DNA of 64,000 bases from Phenylobacterium sp. LH3H17 (GTDB lineage: Bacteria; Pseudomonadota; Alphaproteobacteria; Caulobacterales; Caulobacteraceae), in the NCBI RefSeq assembly GCF_024298925.1, contig NZ_CP101283.1, positions 3,105,001 through 3,169,000 of the forward strand, given 5' to 3'. Position 1 is the stretch's first letter. The number at the start of each line of letters is the position of its first letter. The position numbers and the translations under genes were made by a program. Shown here piece after piece: positions 1 through 8,589 of the stretch. The notes below the pieces were generated by a model. It ran no database searches. It was not told the origin of the DNA and worked only from the letters and a program-made list of their open reading frames with translations.

Positions 1-552
1 AAGGCCAGCGCCACCGACGCCCAGGCTCCGGGACCGGCCGCCCCGGCCCATGCCTCGGCCCAGGCCCAGGCCCACGCCTCGATCCACTCGGCCGTCCGCG
101 GCTCGCCCGAGACCGTCGCCAACCTGGCGGCCCAGATCATCCAGAAGCTGGATGGCCGCTCCACCCGCTTCGACGTCGAACTCAATCCCCTCGGTCTCGG
201 TCAGGTGAATGTCGCCGTCGAGATCGCCGCCAACGGCAAGATGACCGCGGCCCTGTCGTTCGAGACCCAGCACGCGGCCAACGAATTGCGCGGCCGCTCG
301 GCCGATCTGCAGCGCGCGCTGGAACAGGCCGGGTTCGACGTGTCGGGCGGTCTCTCCTTCGACGTGGCCGGCGACGGGCGCTCGGCCTGGACCGACCAGC
401 AGCAACAGCAACAGCAGCAAACCAACGGCGCCTGGCGCGGGCGCGCCTTCCAGGCGGTGCTTGGCACGGCCGGCGACGCGGCGGAATCGGCCGTGAGCGA
501 CGCCCTTAACTATCAACGCCGGACGCGTTCCGGCGTCGATGTAAGGATCTAG
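1..552 (+). CDS. fliK: Flagellar hook-length control protein FliK, C-terminal part (5' end outside window)
   Basis: The open frame runs in from the left edge, so only the last 183 codons are present. FliK measures hook length and switches the flagellar export gate from rod/hook to filament substrates. The visible part carries the conserved C-terminal Flg_hook domain, including the typical ELNPLGLGQVNVAVE block, followed by an Ala/Asp-rich tail with an uninterrupted run of eight glutamines near 400-420. The Ala/His/Gln-rich N-terminal portion is low-complexity, as usual for FliK. It lies 9 nt upstream of flgD and in the same direction, so co-transcription with flgD-flgE is likely. Identity rests on the domain and the neighbours together. 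Confidence 0.85.
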   Translation, partial: KASATDAQAPGPAAPAHASAQAQAHASIHSAVRGSPETVANLAAQIIQKLDGRSTRFDVELNPLGLGQVNVAVEIAANGKMTAALSFETQHAANELRGRSADLQRALEQAGFDVSGGLSFDVAGDGRSAWTDQQQQQQQQTNGAWRGRAFQAVLGTAGDAAESAVSDALNYQRRTRSGVDVRI

Positions 553-561
553 GAGATAGCC

Positions 562-1284
562 ATGGCCGTCGACGCAACAGCAGCCACCGGCGCGGGATCG
601 ACCTCGGCCACCGGCCGAAGCCGACTGACCGAGAGCTTCGACACCTTCCTCAATCTGCTGACCGCGCAGATCAAGAACCAGGATCCGTTGTCGCCGATGG
701 ACTCCACCCAGTTCACCCAGCAGCTCGTGCAGATGACCGGGGTCGAGCAGCAGCTATTGACCAATGACCTCCTGGAGAAGCTCGTCGGCAACACCGGCTC
801 GGGCATCCAGACCGCGGTCAGCCTGATCGGTCGCCAGGTCAACGCCACCAGCGCCGACGCCAAGCTCGCCGCCGGCAAGGCGGAGTGGAACTACAAGCTC
901 GCGGCCGAGGCGACCGAGCTCACCGTCGAGGTCCTCGACGCAAAGGGGAACGTCGTCCAGGTGGTCAAGCCCACCGACAAGGGCGCGGGCGATCACACCT
1001 TCTCCTGGAACGGCAAGGACCGCACGGGCGCCCAGTTGCCGAATGGCGGAACCTATACCCTACGGGTCACCGCCAAGGACTCGGCCGGCGCCGCCGTTGT
1101 GGCCACGCCGTTTGTCGATGGGCTCGTCACAGGCGTCGAGCAGGTGGACGGCAAGACGCTGATCACCATCAACGGCGTCAAGATCCCCTGGGAAAGGGTC
1201 ACCTCCATTCGGCAGGCCGAGGCTGCTCCGCCGCCCGCTTCCGCCGACGCCACACCCGAAGAAGACACCGCGCTGGCCGCCTAA
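562..1284 (+). CDS. flgD: Flagellar hook assembly/capping protein FlgD
   Basis: FlgD (240 aa) caps the growing hook and guides polymerisation of FlgE subunits outside the cell. The N-terminal region has the conserved FlgD signature (FLNLLTAQIKNQDPLSPMDS, roughly residues 28-47) followed by a QFTQQL motif. The C-terminal half looks like the FlgD Ig-like/FLG_D tudor region (FSWNGKDRTGAQLPNGGTY). An AGGAGA ribosome site overlaps the fliK stop, 5 nt before the ATG. No signal peptide is present, as expected for a substrate of the flagellar type III exporter. The gene order fliK-flgD-flgE supports the call. Confidence 0.95.
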   Translation: MAVDATAATGAGSTSATGRSRLTESFDTFLNLLTAQIKNQDPLSPMDSTQFTQQLVQMTGVEQQLLTNDLLEKLVGNTGSGIQTAVSLIGRQVNATSADAKLAAGKAEWNYKLAAEATELTVEVLDAKGNVVQVVKPTDKGAGDHTFSWNGKDRTGAQLPNGGTYTLRVTAKDSAGAAVVATPFVDGLVTGVEQVDGKTLITINGVKIPWERVTSIRQAEAAPPPASADATPEEDTALAA

Positions 1285-1328
1285 AGGCGCACCGGCCTCA
1301 CTGACACAATGAAAGAAGGCAAGATCCC

Positions 1329-2723
1329 ATGAGCATCAACAGCGCCATGCTCGCCGGCGTCTCCGGGCTGATCAGCAACTCGTCGGCCCTGGCGGCGATC
1401 TCCGACAACATCGCCAACGTCAACACCACCGCCTACAAGCGCAAGCAGGTCAATTTCGCCAACGTCGTGACCTCCCAGGCCGTCAAGGGCCGCTACTCGG
1501 CCGGCGGCGTGCAGGCCGTGACTCGCCAGTTTGTCAGCCAACAGGGGCTGATCCAGAGCGCGACCTCCGCCACCGACCTCGGCATCGCCGGCGACGGCTT
1601 CTTCGTCGTGTCGAGCAAGGGCACGGGCATGCTGCCGGGCGACCCGCGGCTGTTCACCCGTTCCGGCTCGTTCAGCGTCGACGCCGACGGCTTCCTGGTC
1701 AACGACGCCAAGCTGTACCTGCAGGGTTGGCCGATCGCCGCCGACGGCACGATCAACGACAGTCCTTCGGACCTGACCCGGATGACCTCGATCAACATCA
1801 AGAACCTGGGCGGCGCGGTGAAGGCCACCGAAAACGTGGTGGTCAACGCCAACCTCGATAAGACCCAGGTCGTGTCGGGCGCCGAGGCGACCTACGTGGC
1901 CGGCGAGATGGCCGCCTATGCGGCGACGGGGGTGGCCAGCGCCACGGCCACCCAACCTGATTTCGACAAGCTCGAGATGAACATCGTGGACTCCTCCGGC
2001 GGGACCCACCGGATCCAGGTCGCGCTGTTGAAGAGCGACACCCCGGCCAACACCTGGCACGCGGAAATCTACGCCGTGCCCGCAAGCGAGATCGCCGGCG
2101 CCACCGACGGCCTCATCACCTCGGGCATGGTGAACTTCAATGCCGATGGCAGCCTCAACCTGACGGCCTCCGGCGGCACCACCCTGTTCGGCCCGGCCGG
2201 CTCGCCGGTCCAGCTGTCGATCGGCGCCTCCACCGACGTCGCAGGCGTGCGCTGGGCGGCCGGTCTCGGCATTAAGGCGTCGGCCATCAGCCTCGACCTC
2301 TCCAAGCTCACCCAGTACGCGGACACCTCGGCCGTGAATTCGATCAATCCGGACGGCGCCACCGTCGGCAACGTGGTGGGCGTCGAGGTCGGCGAGGACG
2401 GAGTGGTCTCCGCCACCTTCGACAACAACGAGGTTCGCCGCATCGCCCAGATCGGCCTGGCGACCTTCCCGAACTCCGACGGCCTGCTGGCCGTGAGCGG
2501 CAACGCCTACCGCGCGACGATCGCGTCGGGCGAATTCTCCGTGAAGTACCCGGGCGAGGCCGGAGCCGGTGAAATCGCCCCCGGAGCCCTTGAGGCCTCG
2601 GCCGTCGACTTGTCAGCCGAGTTTACGGGATTGATCACCACTCAGAAAGCTTACTCCGCGTCTTCGAAGATTATCACTACTGCCGACCAGATGTTGGAAG
2701 AACTCATCAACATTAAGCGGTAA
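1329..2723 (+). CDS. flgE: Flagellar hook protein FlgE
   Basis: FlgE (464 aa) forms the curved hook that joins rod and filament. Both ends carry the axial-protein coiled-coil signatures: the N-terminus has SDNIANVNTTAYKRKQVNF and the C-terminus ends EFTGLITTQKAYSASSKIIT...LINIKR. The middle is the variable, surface-exposed region with repeated Ala/Thr/Gly stretches. At 464 aa it is shorter than some Caulobacter hook proteins but within the range of the family. It follows flgD by 44 nt with an AGAAGG ribosome site, and immediately precedes the sciP promoter region. Confidence 0.95.
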   Translation: MSINSAMLAGVSGLISNSSALAAISDNIANVNTTAYKRKQVNFANVVTSQAVKGRYSAGGVQAVTRQFVSQQGLIQSATSATDLGIAGDGFFVVSSKGTGMLPGDPRLFTRSGSFSVDADGFLVNDAKLYLQGWPIAADGTINDSPSDLTRMTSINIKNLGGAVKATENVVVNANLDKTQVVSGAEATYVAGEMAAYAATGVASATATQPDFDKLEMNIVDSSGGTHRIQVALLKSDTPANTWHAEIYAVPASEIAGATDGLITSGMVNFNADGSLNLTASGGTTLFGPAGSPVQLSIGASTDVAGVRWAAGLGIKASAISLDLSKLTQYADTSAVNSINPDGATVGNVVGVEVGEDGVVSATFDNNEVRRIAQIGLATFPNSDGLLAVSGNAYRATIASGEFSVKYPGEAGAGEIAPGALEASAVDLSAEFTGLITTQKAYSASSKIITTADQMLEELINIKR

Positions 2724-2732
2724 TTCTTCACG

Positions 2733-2824
2733 TTAACCACCCTTAACACTGGTTGACAACTTAGACTGTATCAAATTCGTACACGGGGACCGAATGCGAA
2801 ACGCTTCCTTTACTATCGTGATTC
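2733..2824 (+). promoter_or_regulatory. sciP promoter region with CtrA-like double half-site and GANTC site
   Basis: Two TTAA(C) half-sites lie at 2733-2737 and 2743-2747, separated by six bases. This resembles the CtrA box (TTAA-N7-TTAAC) but is one base short. A TTGACA hexamer follows directly at 2753-2758 and could be the -35 element. A GATTC (GANTC, CcrM methylation site) lies at 2820-2824. In Caulobacter such elements make genes cell-cycle regulated. The coordinates are read directly; the regulatory function is inferred. Confidence 0.5.
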
Positions 2825-2889
2825 ACCGGATGTTATGCCCCGGTGGTTACGTTCAATCCGAACAGTGATGGTCGGAAAGGCGTAAAGCC

Positions 2890-3177
2890 ATGTTGCAGCA
2901 ACAACAAACGCGCACGAACAGCCGCGGCGAGGCCTATGTCATCGGCCCCACGGGTGCGCCGCTGACGCTGGGCGACCTGCCGCCGGTCGACACGGGGCGT
3001 TGGGTCATTCGGCGCAAGGCCGAGGTGGTGGCCGCCGTGCGCGGCGGACTGCTCACCCTGGACGAGGCGTGCGAGCGCTACTCCCTGACCAACGAGGAAT
3101 TCCTCGCCTGGCAGAAGTCGATCGACCGCCATGGCCTGGCCGGCCTGCGCACGACGCGGTTGCAGCAGTATCGCTGA
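2890..3177 (+). CDS. sciP: CtrA inhibitor SciP (DUF1153 family)
   Basis: This 95-residue protein matches the SciP/DUF1153 family of alphaproteobacteria: a short Gln-rich start (MLQQQQT), a conserved YVIGPTGAPLTLGDLPP block, and a Trp-containing helix-turn-helix (RWVIRRKAEVVAAVRGG...EACERYSLT.EEFLAWQ). In Caulobacter crescentus SciP binds the master regulator CtrA and blocks activation of its targets in early G1. Its gene there also lies beside flgE. A GGAAAGG ribosome site precedes the ATG at normal spacing. The upstream region holds CtrA-like half-sites, consistent with CtrA-SciP feedback, and a strong terminator follows. Confidence 0.93.
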   Translation: MLQQQQTRTNSRGEAYVIGPTGAPLTLGDLPPVDTGRWVIRRKAEVVAAVRGGLLTLDEACERYSLTNEEFLAWQKSIDRHGLAGLRTTRLQQYR

Positions 3178-3211
3178 ACCCTGAATCCCCAGACGAAGGT
3201 TCGCGAGATCG

Positions 3212-3246
3212 CGGCCGCGCTGTCCCCCAGCGCGGCCGTTTTCGTT
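3212..3246 (+). terminator. Intrinsic terminator of sciP
   Basis: A perfect 11-bp GC stem (arms 3212-3222 and 3228-3238) with a 5-base loop is followed by TTTTCGTT. The T-run lies on the plus-strand side, so it terminates transcription coming from sciP. The facing RusA-like gene ends at 3248, right beside it. Confidence 0.85.
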
Positions 3247-3247
3247 G

Positions 3248-3637
3248 TCAGCGCTGGTAGGGCTTCCCCAGCGGGTTCACGTCCGACAGTCGCCGGACGG
3301 TGACCGCGATCCGCTCGCGGCCGCCGGCCCGCCGCTCCACCAGCAGCCGCGCCACCTGGGCGTCGTCATGGAAGGCGTAGCCCTTGATGGCGTCCAGGAT
3401 CGCCTTGGCCAGGTTGTCGAGGTCGATCCATGGCGGATCGCCGACATATTCCATCACGATGTCGACCGAGAACTCTCCCCAGGCTGGCCGCGAGCCGCGC
3501 CAGGCCTTGCGGAAGAACTCGTAGATCAGCGGCTTGTAGTACTTGGACTGGGTGGTCAGGCCATCGACCACCACCTCCATGACGCCGTCGCCCTCGCGGG
3601 CGCGCACCTTGCCGTGCTGGGTCCAGGTCTCGTCCAT
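3248..3637 (-). CDS. RusA-family endodeoxyribonuclease-like protein
   Basis: The protein (129 aa) has the RusA fold signature: an acidic motif WIDLDNLAKAILDAIKG around residues 70-86 (D72, D74) and a following HDDAQV (D91, D92), matching the metal-binding aspartates that cleave Holliday junctions in RusA. RusA is often phage-borne, but no other phage gene is nearby, so this looks like a resident chromosomal copy. It is convergent with sciP, separated by the sciP terminator, and its ATG lies about 80 nt from the divergent fumC start. Whether it resolves junctions in vivo is inferred from the motif only. Confidence 0.75.
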   Translation of the reverse strand: MDETWTQHGKVRAREGDGVMEVVVDGLTTQSKYYKPLIYEFFRKAWRGSRPAWGEFSVDIVMEYVGDPPWIDLDNLAKAILDAIKGYAFHDDAQVARLLVERRAGGRERIAVTVRRLSDVNPLGKPYQR

Positions 3638-3718
3638 AACCGTCCATAGTCCGACGCCGCCTTGCAGTCTCCCGCCCGTTCGCTAAACCGGCCCAAGATT
3701 TCTGCCGGAGACGAGACC

Positions 3719-5110
3719 ATGACCGCGACCCGCACCGAGACCGACACCTTCGGCCCCATCGAGGTCGCCACGAACGTCTACTGGGGCGCCCAGTCGCAGC
3801 GTTCGATCGGCAACTTCAAGATCGGCTGGGAGAAGCAGCCCAAGCCGGTGATCCGGGCGCTAGGCATCGTCAAGCGCGCCGCGGCCGAGGCCAATATGGA
3901 GCTCGGCAAGCTGGACCCGAAGATCGGCGCGGCCATCGTCGCCGCCGCCCAGGAGGTCATCGACGGCAAGCTCGACGACCACTTCCCGCTGGTGGTCTGG
4001 CAGACCGGCTCCGGCACCCAGTCGAACATGAACGCCAACGAGGTGATCTCGAACCGCGCCATCGAGATGCTGGGCGGGGTTATGGGCTCCAAGAGCCCGG
4101 TCCACCCCAACGACCACGTCAATATGAGCCAGTCGTCCAACGACACCTACCCGACGGCCATGCACATCGCCTGCGCCGAGCAGGTGGCCAAGGAGCTGAT
4201 GCCGGCGCTCGAGCACCTGCACGCGGCGCTGAAGGTCAAGGAAAAGGCCTTCGCCCACATCATCAAGATCGGTCGCACCCACACCCAGGACGCCACGCCG
4301 CTCACCCTGGGCCAGGAGTTTTCCGGCTATCGCCAGCAGCTCGCCAACGGCGTGCGGCGGATCAAGGACACCCTGCACGGCCTCTATGAGCTGGCCCAGG
4401 GCGGCACGGCGGTCGGCACCGGCCTCAACGCCCCGGTGGGCTTCGCCGAGCTGGTGGCCGCCAAGATCGCGGCCATCACCCACCTGCCCTTCATCACCGC
4501 GCCCAACAAATTCGAGGCGCTCGCCGCCCACGACGCCATGGTCTTCAGCCACGGGGCGATCAACACCATGGCCGGCTCGCTGTTCAAGATCGCCAACGAC
4601 ATCCGCTTCCTGGGCTCGGGCCCCCGCTCGGGCCTCGGCGAGCTGGCCCTGCCGGAAAACGAACCCGGGTCCTCGATCATGCCGGGCAAGGTCAATCCGA
4701 CCCAGTGCGAGGCCCTGACCATGGTCTGCACCCAGGTGTTCGGGAACAACGCCACCCTGACCTTCGCCGGGGCCTCGGGTCATTTCGAGCTGAACGTCTT
4801 CAACCCGGTGATGGCCTACAACTTCCTGCAGTCCTGCCGCCTGATGACCGACGCGGCCATCAGCTTCACCGACAATTGCGTGGTGGGCATCGAGGCCCGC
4901 GAGGACAACATCAAGGCCGCCCTCGAGCGCTCGCTGATGCTGGTGACCGCGCTGAACGGCAAGATCGGCTATGACAACGCCGCCAAGATCGCCAAGACCG
5001 CGCACAAGAACGGCACCACCCTGCGCGAGGAAGCGGTTGGCGGGGGCTATGTCACGAACGAGGAGTTCGACGCCCTGGTGCGCCCGGAGAAGATGATCTC
5101 GCCGGGTTGA
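3719..5110 (+). CDS. fumC: Class II fumarate hydratase
   Basis: FumC interconverts fumarate and L-malate in the citric acid cycle without an iron-sulfur cluster. The 463-residue length is standard. The superfamily signature [16 protein letters not shown] lies near residue 317, and the [13 protein letters not shown] substrate-binding block near residue 100. An upstream in-frame ATG exists 57 nt earlier, but the ATG at 3719 is preferred because GGAG lies at the right distance and [12 protein letters not shown] aligns with known starts. It appears monocistronic. Confidence 0.97.
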   Translation: MTATRTETDTFGPIEVATNVYWGAQSQRSIGNFKIGWEKQPKPVIRALGIVKRAAAEANMELGKLDPKIGAAIVAAAQEVIDGKLDDHFPLVVWQTGSGTQSNMNANEVISNRAIEMLGGVMGSKSPVHPNDHVNMSQSSNDTYPTAMHIACAEQVAKELMPALEHLHAALKVKEKAFAHIIKIGRTHTQDATPLTLGQEFSGYRQQLANGVRRIKDTLHGLYELAQGGTAVGTGLNAPVGFAELVAAKIAAITHLPFITAPNKFEALAAHDAMVFSHGAINTMAGSLFKIANDIRFLGSGPRSGLGELALPENEPGSSIMPGKVNPTQCEALTMVCTQVFGNNATLTFAGASGHFELNVFNPVMAYNFLQSCRLMTDAAISFTDNCVVGIEAREDNIKAALERSLMLVTALNGKIGYDNAAKIAKTAHKNGTTLREEAVGGGYVTNEEFDALVRPEKMISPG

Positions 5111-5142
5111 GGCGCCTCTCCTGAAGCTCGTCCCAGGCGGAG

Positions 5143-6075
5143 CTATTCCGCGGCGTAGACCACCGGGTGGGCGTGCGCCCATAGGTGCGCGCGATAGGTC
5201 TCGAAGCACTGCTCGCCGCAGATCAGGCGCATCAGCGCGCCCTCGGCGATGAACCGGGCGCAGTCGGGTGTCTCGGCCACCAGCGGCTCCAGGGCCTCGG
5301 CGTTCCAGGCCTTGGAGTGCTCGATGTCCAGCTGGGCGTGCAGCACGAAATACTTCCGCGCCTCCGGAGCCACACCCACGCGCTTCAGACCCTCGGCGAC
5401 GCAGCCGACCCGGGTGGGGGCGGTCAGCTCCACCGCGCCCAAGGCGCCGATCGACTGGTAGACATAGCGTCGGTTGGTGGCGAAGGCGGTCATGGTGTTG
5501 GCCAGGGCCAGGGACTGCCACAGGGTCCTGTCGATGGCCGGCGTCAGGCCCAGCGCGCGGGTCGTGCGCTCCAGCATCGGGCCGTGCATGCCCCCCTCGT
5601 GGCCGCGGCCCATCTCGTCCCAGTAGTTGCGCGCCAGTTCCAGTTTCGGCCGGGTCGGCAGCTTGACCTGGGTCATGGCGACCAGGTCGTCGAAGCCTGC
5701 CTCGCCGGCGGCCTCCTGGGTCAGGAACCACTGCAGGTCCCCCAGGCCGGCCTCGCAGGCCAGCCAGTCGAACAGCGGATCCCACTGCCCCGGTCCCGAG
5801 GTCTTCAGTTCCTCGAACCAGGCGATGAAGCCTGCGGGGTCGGTCGGGACATCGGCGACCAGCGGCGCGACCCACGCGCGGAAGGCCTCCACATAGGCGC
5901 CCTCCAGCCGCTGCATGCGGGCGTTCTCGTTGATCTCCGCGCGCCAGTCCGCGCCGGGCGTGGCGACGGCGAGGCGACGGTGGTTCCAGTGCGCCAGGCC
6001 CTTGTGCAGGGCCTCGGCGTCGGGAAACTCCGGGCTGAAAGCACCCAGTTGCGAAAGTCTAAGGCCGGCGAACAC
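5143..6075 (-). CDS. Iron-containing redox enzyme family protein (heme-oxygenase-like fold)
   Basis: The 310-residue product looks like the TenA/heme-oxygenase-like superfamily annotated as iron-containing redox enzymes. It is largely helical, with His/Glu-rich helices such as WDEMGRGHEGGMHGPM and HAQLDIEHSKAWNAEAL that could ligate a di-iron centre. The frame is open further upstream into the next gene, but the GTG at 6075 is chosen because an AGGGAGAG ribosome site lies about 6 nt upstream; this avoids overlap with the polyprenyl synthase. Both genes run on the minus strand and could be co-transcribed. The substrate is not predictable from the sequence. Confidence 0.65.
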   Translation of the reverse strand: MFAGLRLSQLGAFSPEFPDAEALHKGLAHWNHRRLAVATPGADWRAEINENARMQRLEGAYVEAFRAWVAPLVADVPTDPAGFIAWFEELKTSGPGQWDPLFDWLACEAGLGDLQWFLTQEAAGEAGFDDLVAMTQVKLPTRPKLELARNYWDEMGRGHEGGMHGPMLERTTRALGLTPAIDRTLWQSLALANTMTAFATNRRYVYQSIGALGAVELTAPTRVGCVAEGLKRVGVAPEARKYFVLHAQLDIEHSKAWNAEALEPLVAETPDCARFIAEGALMRLICGEQCFETYRAHLWAHAHPVVYAAE

Positions 6076-6154
6076 GCATATCTCTCCCTGGACAGGGTGG
6101 CGAAGCGCATCAGGCTGGCACTTTGTTCCTCCGTCGGACTTCCGACGTTTCGCC

Positions 6155-7219
6155 CTACATCCGGCGGCTGACGGCGAAGTCCGCCAGGTCTTCCAGGGCC
6201 GGGCGCCAGGAATTATTGGCGGCAAACTCGGCCAGTTGGCTCTTGGCGGCCACGGCGTAGTCGCTGGCCAGGTCGAGGGTCGCGTCGTCGGCGCCGGACG
6301 AGGAGATCAGGCCGGACGCACGCTCGAAGTCGCCGTCCTGCTGGTCCAGACGGTCTACGGTGCGCTGCCAGAACGCCGCCTCTGCCTCGCCCGTGCGGGC
6401 GATGGCCAGCAACAGCGGCAGGGTGGCCTTGCCCTCGCGGAAGTCATCGCCGGGGTTCTTGCCCAGGCTTTTGCTCGTGCCGCTGTAGTCCAGGGCGTCG
6501 TCGACCAGTTGGAAGGCCAGGCCCAGGTCCTGACCGAACCGGCGCAGGGCCTTGCAGCGCGCCGGGCTCGCCCCGGCCGAGACCGCCCCGGCCTCGGCGG
6601 CCGCGGCGAACAGTTCGGCGGTCTTGGCGGTGATGATCTCCAGATAGAGGTCCTGGCTGAGGTTCAGGTCGTGGGCGCGGGTGAGCTGCAGCACCTCGCC
6701 CTCGGCGATCACGCGGCTGGCGCGGGCCAGGATCTCCAGCGCCTGCATGGAGCCGGCCTCGACCATCAGTTCGAAGGCGCGGGCGAACAGGAAGTCCCCC
6801 ACCAGGACGCTGGCCGGCGCGCCCCAGATCAGGTGGGCCGCGACCTTGCCCCGCCGCAGCTGCGAGGAATCGACCACGTCGTCGTGCAGCAGAGTGGCGG
6901 TGTGGATGAACTCCACCGCCGCCGCCAGTTTCAGGCAGGAATCGTCCTGCGCCCCGGCCACCCGGGCCGCGGCGATGGTCAGCAGCGGACGCAGGCGCTT
7001 GGCCGAGCCGCCGATCAGGTGTTCGGCGAGCGCCGGGATCACCGAGACCGGGCTCTGCATCCGGTCGCGGATCAGGGCGTCGACCTTGGCCATGTCCGGG
7101 CGTGCGAGCTCCAGCAGACCGTCGATAGAGGCCGGCTTTTCGCGGGAAATGGCGGCGCTGGCTGCGTCCAACTGCTTGCAACTCCTGTGCAGCCTGACGA
7201 TGCGGGGAGGCGTCGTCAT
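6155..7219 (-). CDS. ispB: Polyprenyl diphosphate synthase (octaprenyl/decaprenyl type)
   Basis: This 354-residue trans-prenyltransferase elongates farnesyl diphosphate with isopentenyl units to make the ubiquinone side chain. Both aspartate-rich motifs are visible: the first within LLHDDVVDSSQLRRGK and the second within LVDDALDYSG, together with the GGSAKRLRPLL substrate-binding block. The chosen ATG (7219) gives MTTPPRIVRL and lies 66 nt from the divergent methyltransferase gene. Product chain length (C40 or C50) cannot be read from these motifs; the symbol is used by family convention. Confidence 0.88.
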   Translation of the reverse strand: MTTPPRIVRLHRSCKQLDAASAAISREKPASIDGLLELARPDMAKVDALIRDRMQSPVSVIPALAEHLIGGSAKRLRPLLTIAAARVAGAQDDSCLKLAAAVEFIHTATLLHDDVVDSSQLRRGKVAAHLIWGAPASVLVGDFLFARAFELMVEAGSMQALEILARASRVIAEGEVLQLTRAHDLNLSQDLYLEIITAKTAELFAAAAEAGAVSAGASPARCKALRRFGQDLGLAFQLVDDALDYSGTSKSLGKNPGDDFREGKATLPLLLAIARTGEAEAAFWQRTVDRLDQQDGDFERASGLISSSGADDATLDLASDYAVAAKSQLAEFAANNSWRPALEDLADFAVSRRM

Positions 7220-7285
7220 TTGCCGGGGACAATGGTCACGCGATAGGGCACGGTCAAGGCGGGCCTTGGCCCTCTGCGCCGAGCC

Positions 7286-8053
7286 ATGGAAACCACGCCA
7301 CACCCTTCCTCTCCCGAGACCCTCTCCCAGGATCGCCTGCTGGGCGGCCGGGTGCTGCTCCGCCAGGCGCTCGGCGGCTATCGGGCGGGGCTGGACGCCG
7401 CCCTCCTGGCCGCCGCCTGCGACGCCGCCGAGGGCGCCCGGGTGCTGGAAGCCGGCTGCGGGCCGGGGGGCGCCTTGCTCGCCGCAGCGGTCCGTCGTCC
7501 GGGCGCCCGCTTCACGGGCCTGGAGCGCGACGCCGCCGCCGCGGCCCTGGCCCGCGAGAACGTCGCGGCGAACCAAGTCGCCGATCGCGTGGCCATCCTG
7601 GATGGCGATGTCGCCCGGCCCTTCAAGGCCCTGGGCCTGGCGCCCTTCGACGCGGTGATGGCCAACCCGCCCTTCTTTGACGATCCGGCCGCCCTGCGCG
7701 CGCCGGCCCCGGCCAAGCGCGACGCCTGGATGGCCGACGGCGGGCTCTCCACCTGGACGGGTTTCCTGCTGAAGGCCACGCGCGAGGGCGGGACCATCAC
7801 CCTGATCCATCGCGCCGACCGGCTGGCCGACATCCTGGCCCTGCTGGCGCCCAAGGCCGGCTCCTTCCAGGTGCGCCCCATCCACCCCCACGCCGACGCC
7901 CCGGCCAAGCGGGTCCTGGTCAGGGCGATCAAGACCGGCAAGGCGCCGTTGCAGCTCCTGCCCGCCCTGGTCCTGCACCCTCGCGAGGGCGCCAAGCACA
8001 CGCCCGAAGCCGAGGCGATCCTGCGCGGCGAGGCGGATATCCCCTGGCGCTGA
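7286..8053 (+). CDS. TrmN6-like N6-adenine methyltransferase (tRNA1(Val) A37 type)
   Basis: The 255-residue protein has a class I SAM-binding fold (VLEAGCGPGGALLAAA) and the NPPFF catalytic motif of N6-adenine methylases, within FDAVMANPPFFDDP. A C-terminal HPREGAKHTPEAEAIL segment resembles the YfiC/TrmN6 family, which methylates A37 of tRNA1(Val). It is divergent from the polyprenyl synthase and followed 16 nt later by a MazG-like gene. The family call is strong; the exact tRNA substrate is inferred. Confidence 0.8.
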   Translation: METTPHPSSPETLSQDRLLGGRVLLRQALGGYRAGLDAALLAAACDAAEGARVLEAGCGPGGALLAAAVRRPGARFTGLERDAAAAALARENVAANQVADRVAILDGDVARPFKALGLAPFDAVMANPPFFDDPAALRAPAPAKRDAWMADGGLSTWTGFLLKATREGGTITLIHRADRLADILALLAPKAGSFQVRPIHPHADAPAKRVLVRAIKTGKAPLQLLPALVLHPREGAKHTPEAEAILRGEADIPWR

Positions 8054-8069
8054 AGGAGGCGCGGCGATC

Positions 8070-8396
8070 TTGGAATTCAAAGCCCTTTCGGAACGCGCCT
8101 GGGAAATCCGCAGGCTCTACGAGCGTCTCGAAACCCAAAGATACGGCCGCCCATGGACCCGCGAGGAGGTCGCCCTTGGCTTCATGGGCGATGTCGGCGA
8201 CCTGATGAAGCTGATCCAGGCCAAGGAGGGCGTCCGCGCGATCCCCGACGCCGACGCCAAGCTCGCCCACGAGTTGGCCGACTGCCTGTGGTCGGTCATG
8301 ACGCTGGCGCGGCTTTACGAGGTGGACCTCGAGGCCGCGTTCACCTCGACCATGGACGAGCTCGAGGCCAGCGTCGGCGAACGTCTCAGCCCTTGA
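8070..8396 (+). CDS. MazG-like nucleotide pyrophosphohydrolase family protein
   Basis: This small (108 aa) protein resembles the all-helical NTP pyrophosphatase group: an acidic helix (GFMGDVGDLMKLIQAKEG) followed by HELADCLWSVMTLARLY, equivalent to the ExxE/D and ExxD metal-binding motifs of MazG-like enzymes. A TTG start is used because AAGGAGG lies about 11 nt upstream and no closer ATG is available. It probably forms a two-gene unit with the methyltransferase. The substrate nucleotide is unknown. Confidence 0.65.
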   Translation: MEFKALSERAWEIRRLYERLETQRYGRPWTREEVALGFMGDVGDLMKLIQAKEGVRAIPDADAKLAHELADCLWSVMTLARLYEVDLEAAFTSTMDELEASVGERLSP

Positions 8397-8438
8397 TCCT
8401 GCTCACCGGGAGGATCTGAGGTCGGCGCCGACCCAGAT

Positions 8439-8577
8439 GCTCCCCCTCTGGGGGAGCTGTCAGCGAAGCTGACTGAGGGGGACTTTGACTCATCCTGCCG
8501 TGGATGAAGCCCCCTCCGTCTCGTCGCGAAGAGGCGACGATCCACCTCCCCCAAATGGCGCTGCGCGCTGGGGGAGG
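8439..8577 (+). repeat. Composite palindromic intergenic repeat, copy A
   Basis: The element begins with a hairpin (CTCCCCC / GGGGGAG), continues with AGGGGGACTTTGACTC and CCCCCTCCGTC blocks, and ends with CCTCCCCC...CTGGGGGAGG. It fills the gap between the MazG-like gene and the thioesterase end. Four more copies occur in the window (34999, 51319, 55073, 57086). Confidence 0.8.
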
Positions 8578-8589
8578 AATTGAGTTCAG

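Noticed and set aside
3248..3637. RusA gene as evidence of a prophage
   Set aside because: No integrase, capsid, terminase or lysis gene is nearby, and flanking genes are ordinary chromosomal ones.
3860..5875. Very long open frame antisense to fumC and the neighbouring gene
   Set aside because: The frame is antisense to two clear genes and has Arg/Gly/His-rich composition; it is a by-product of high GC at third positions.
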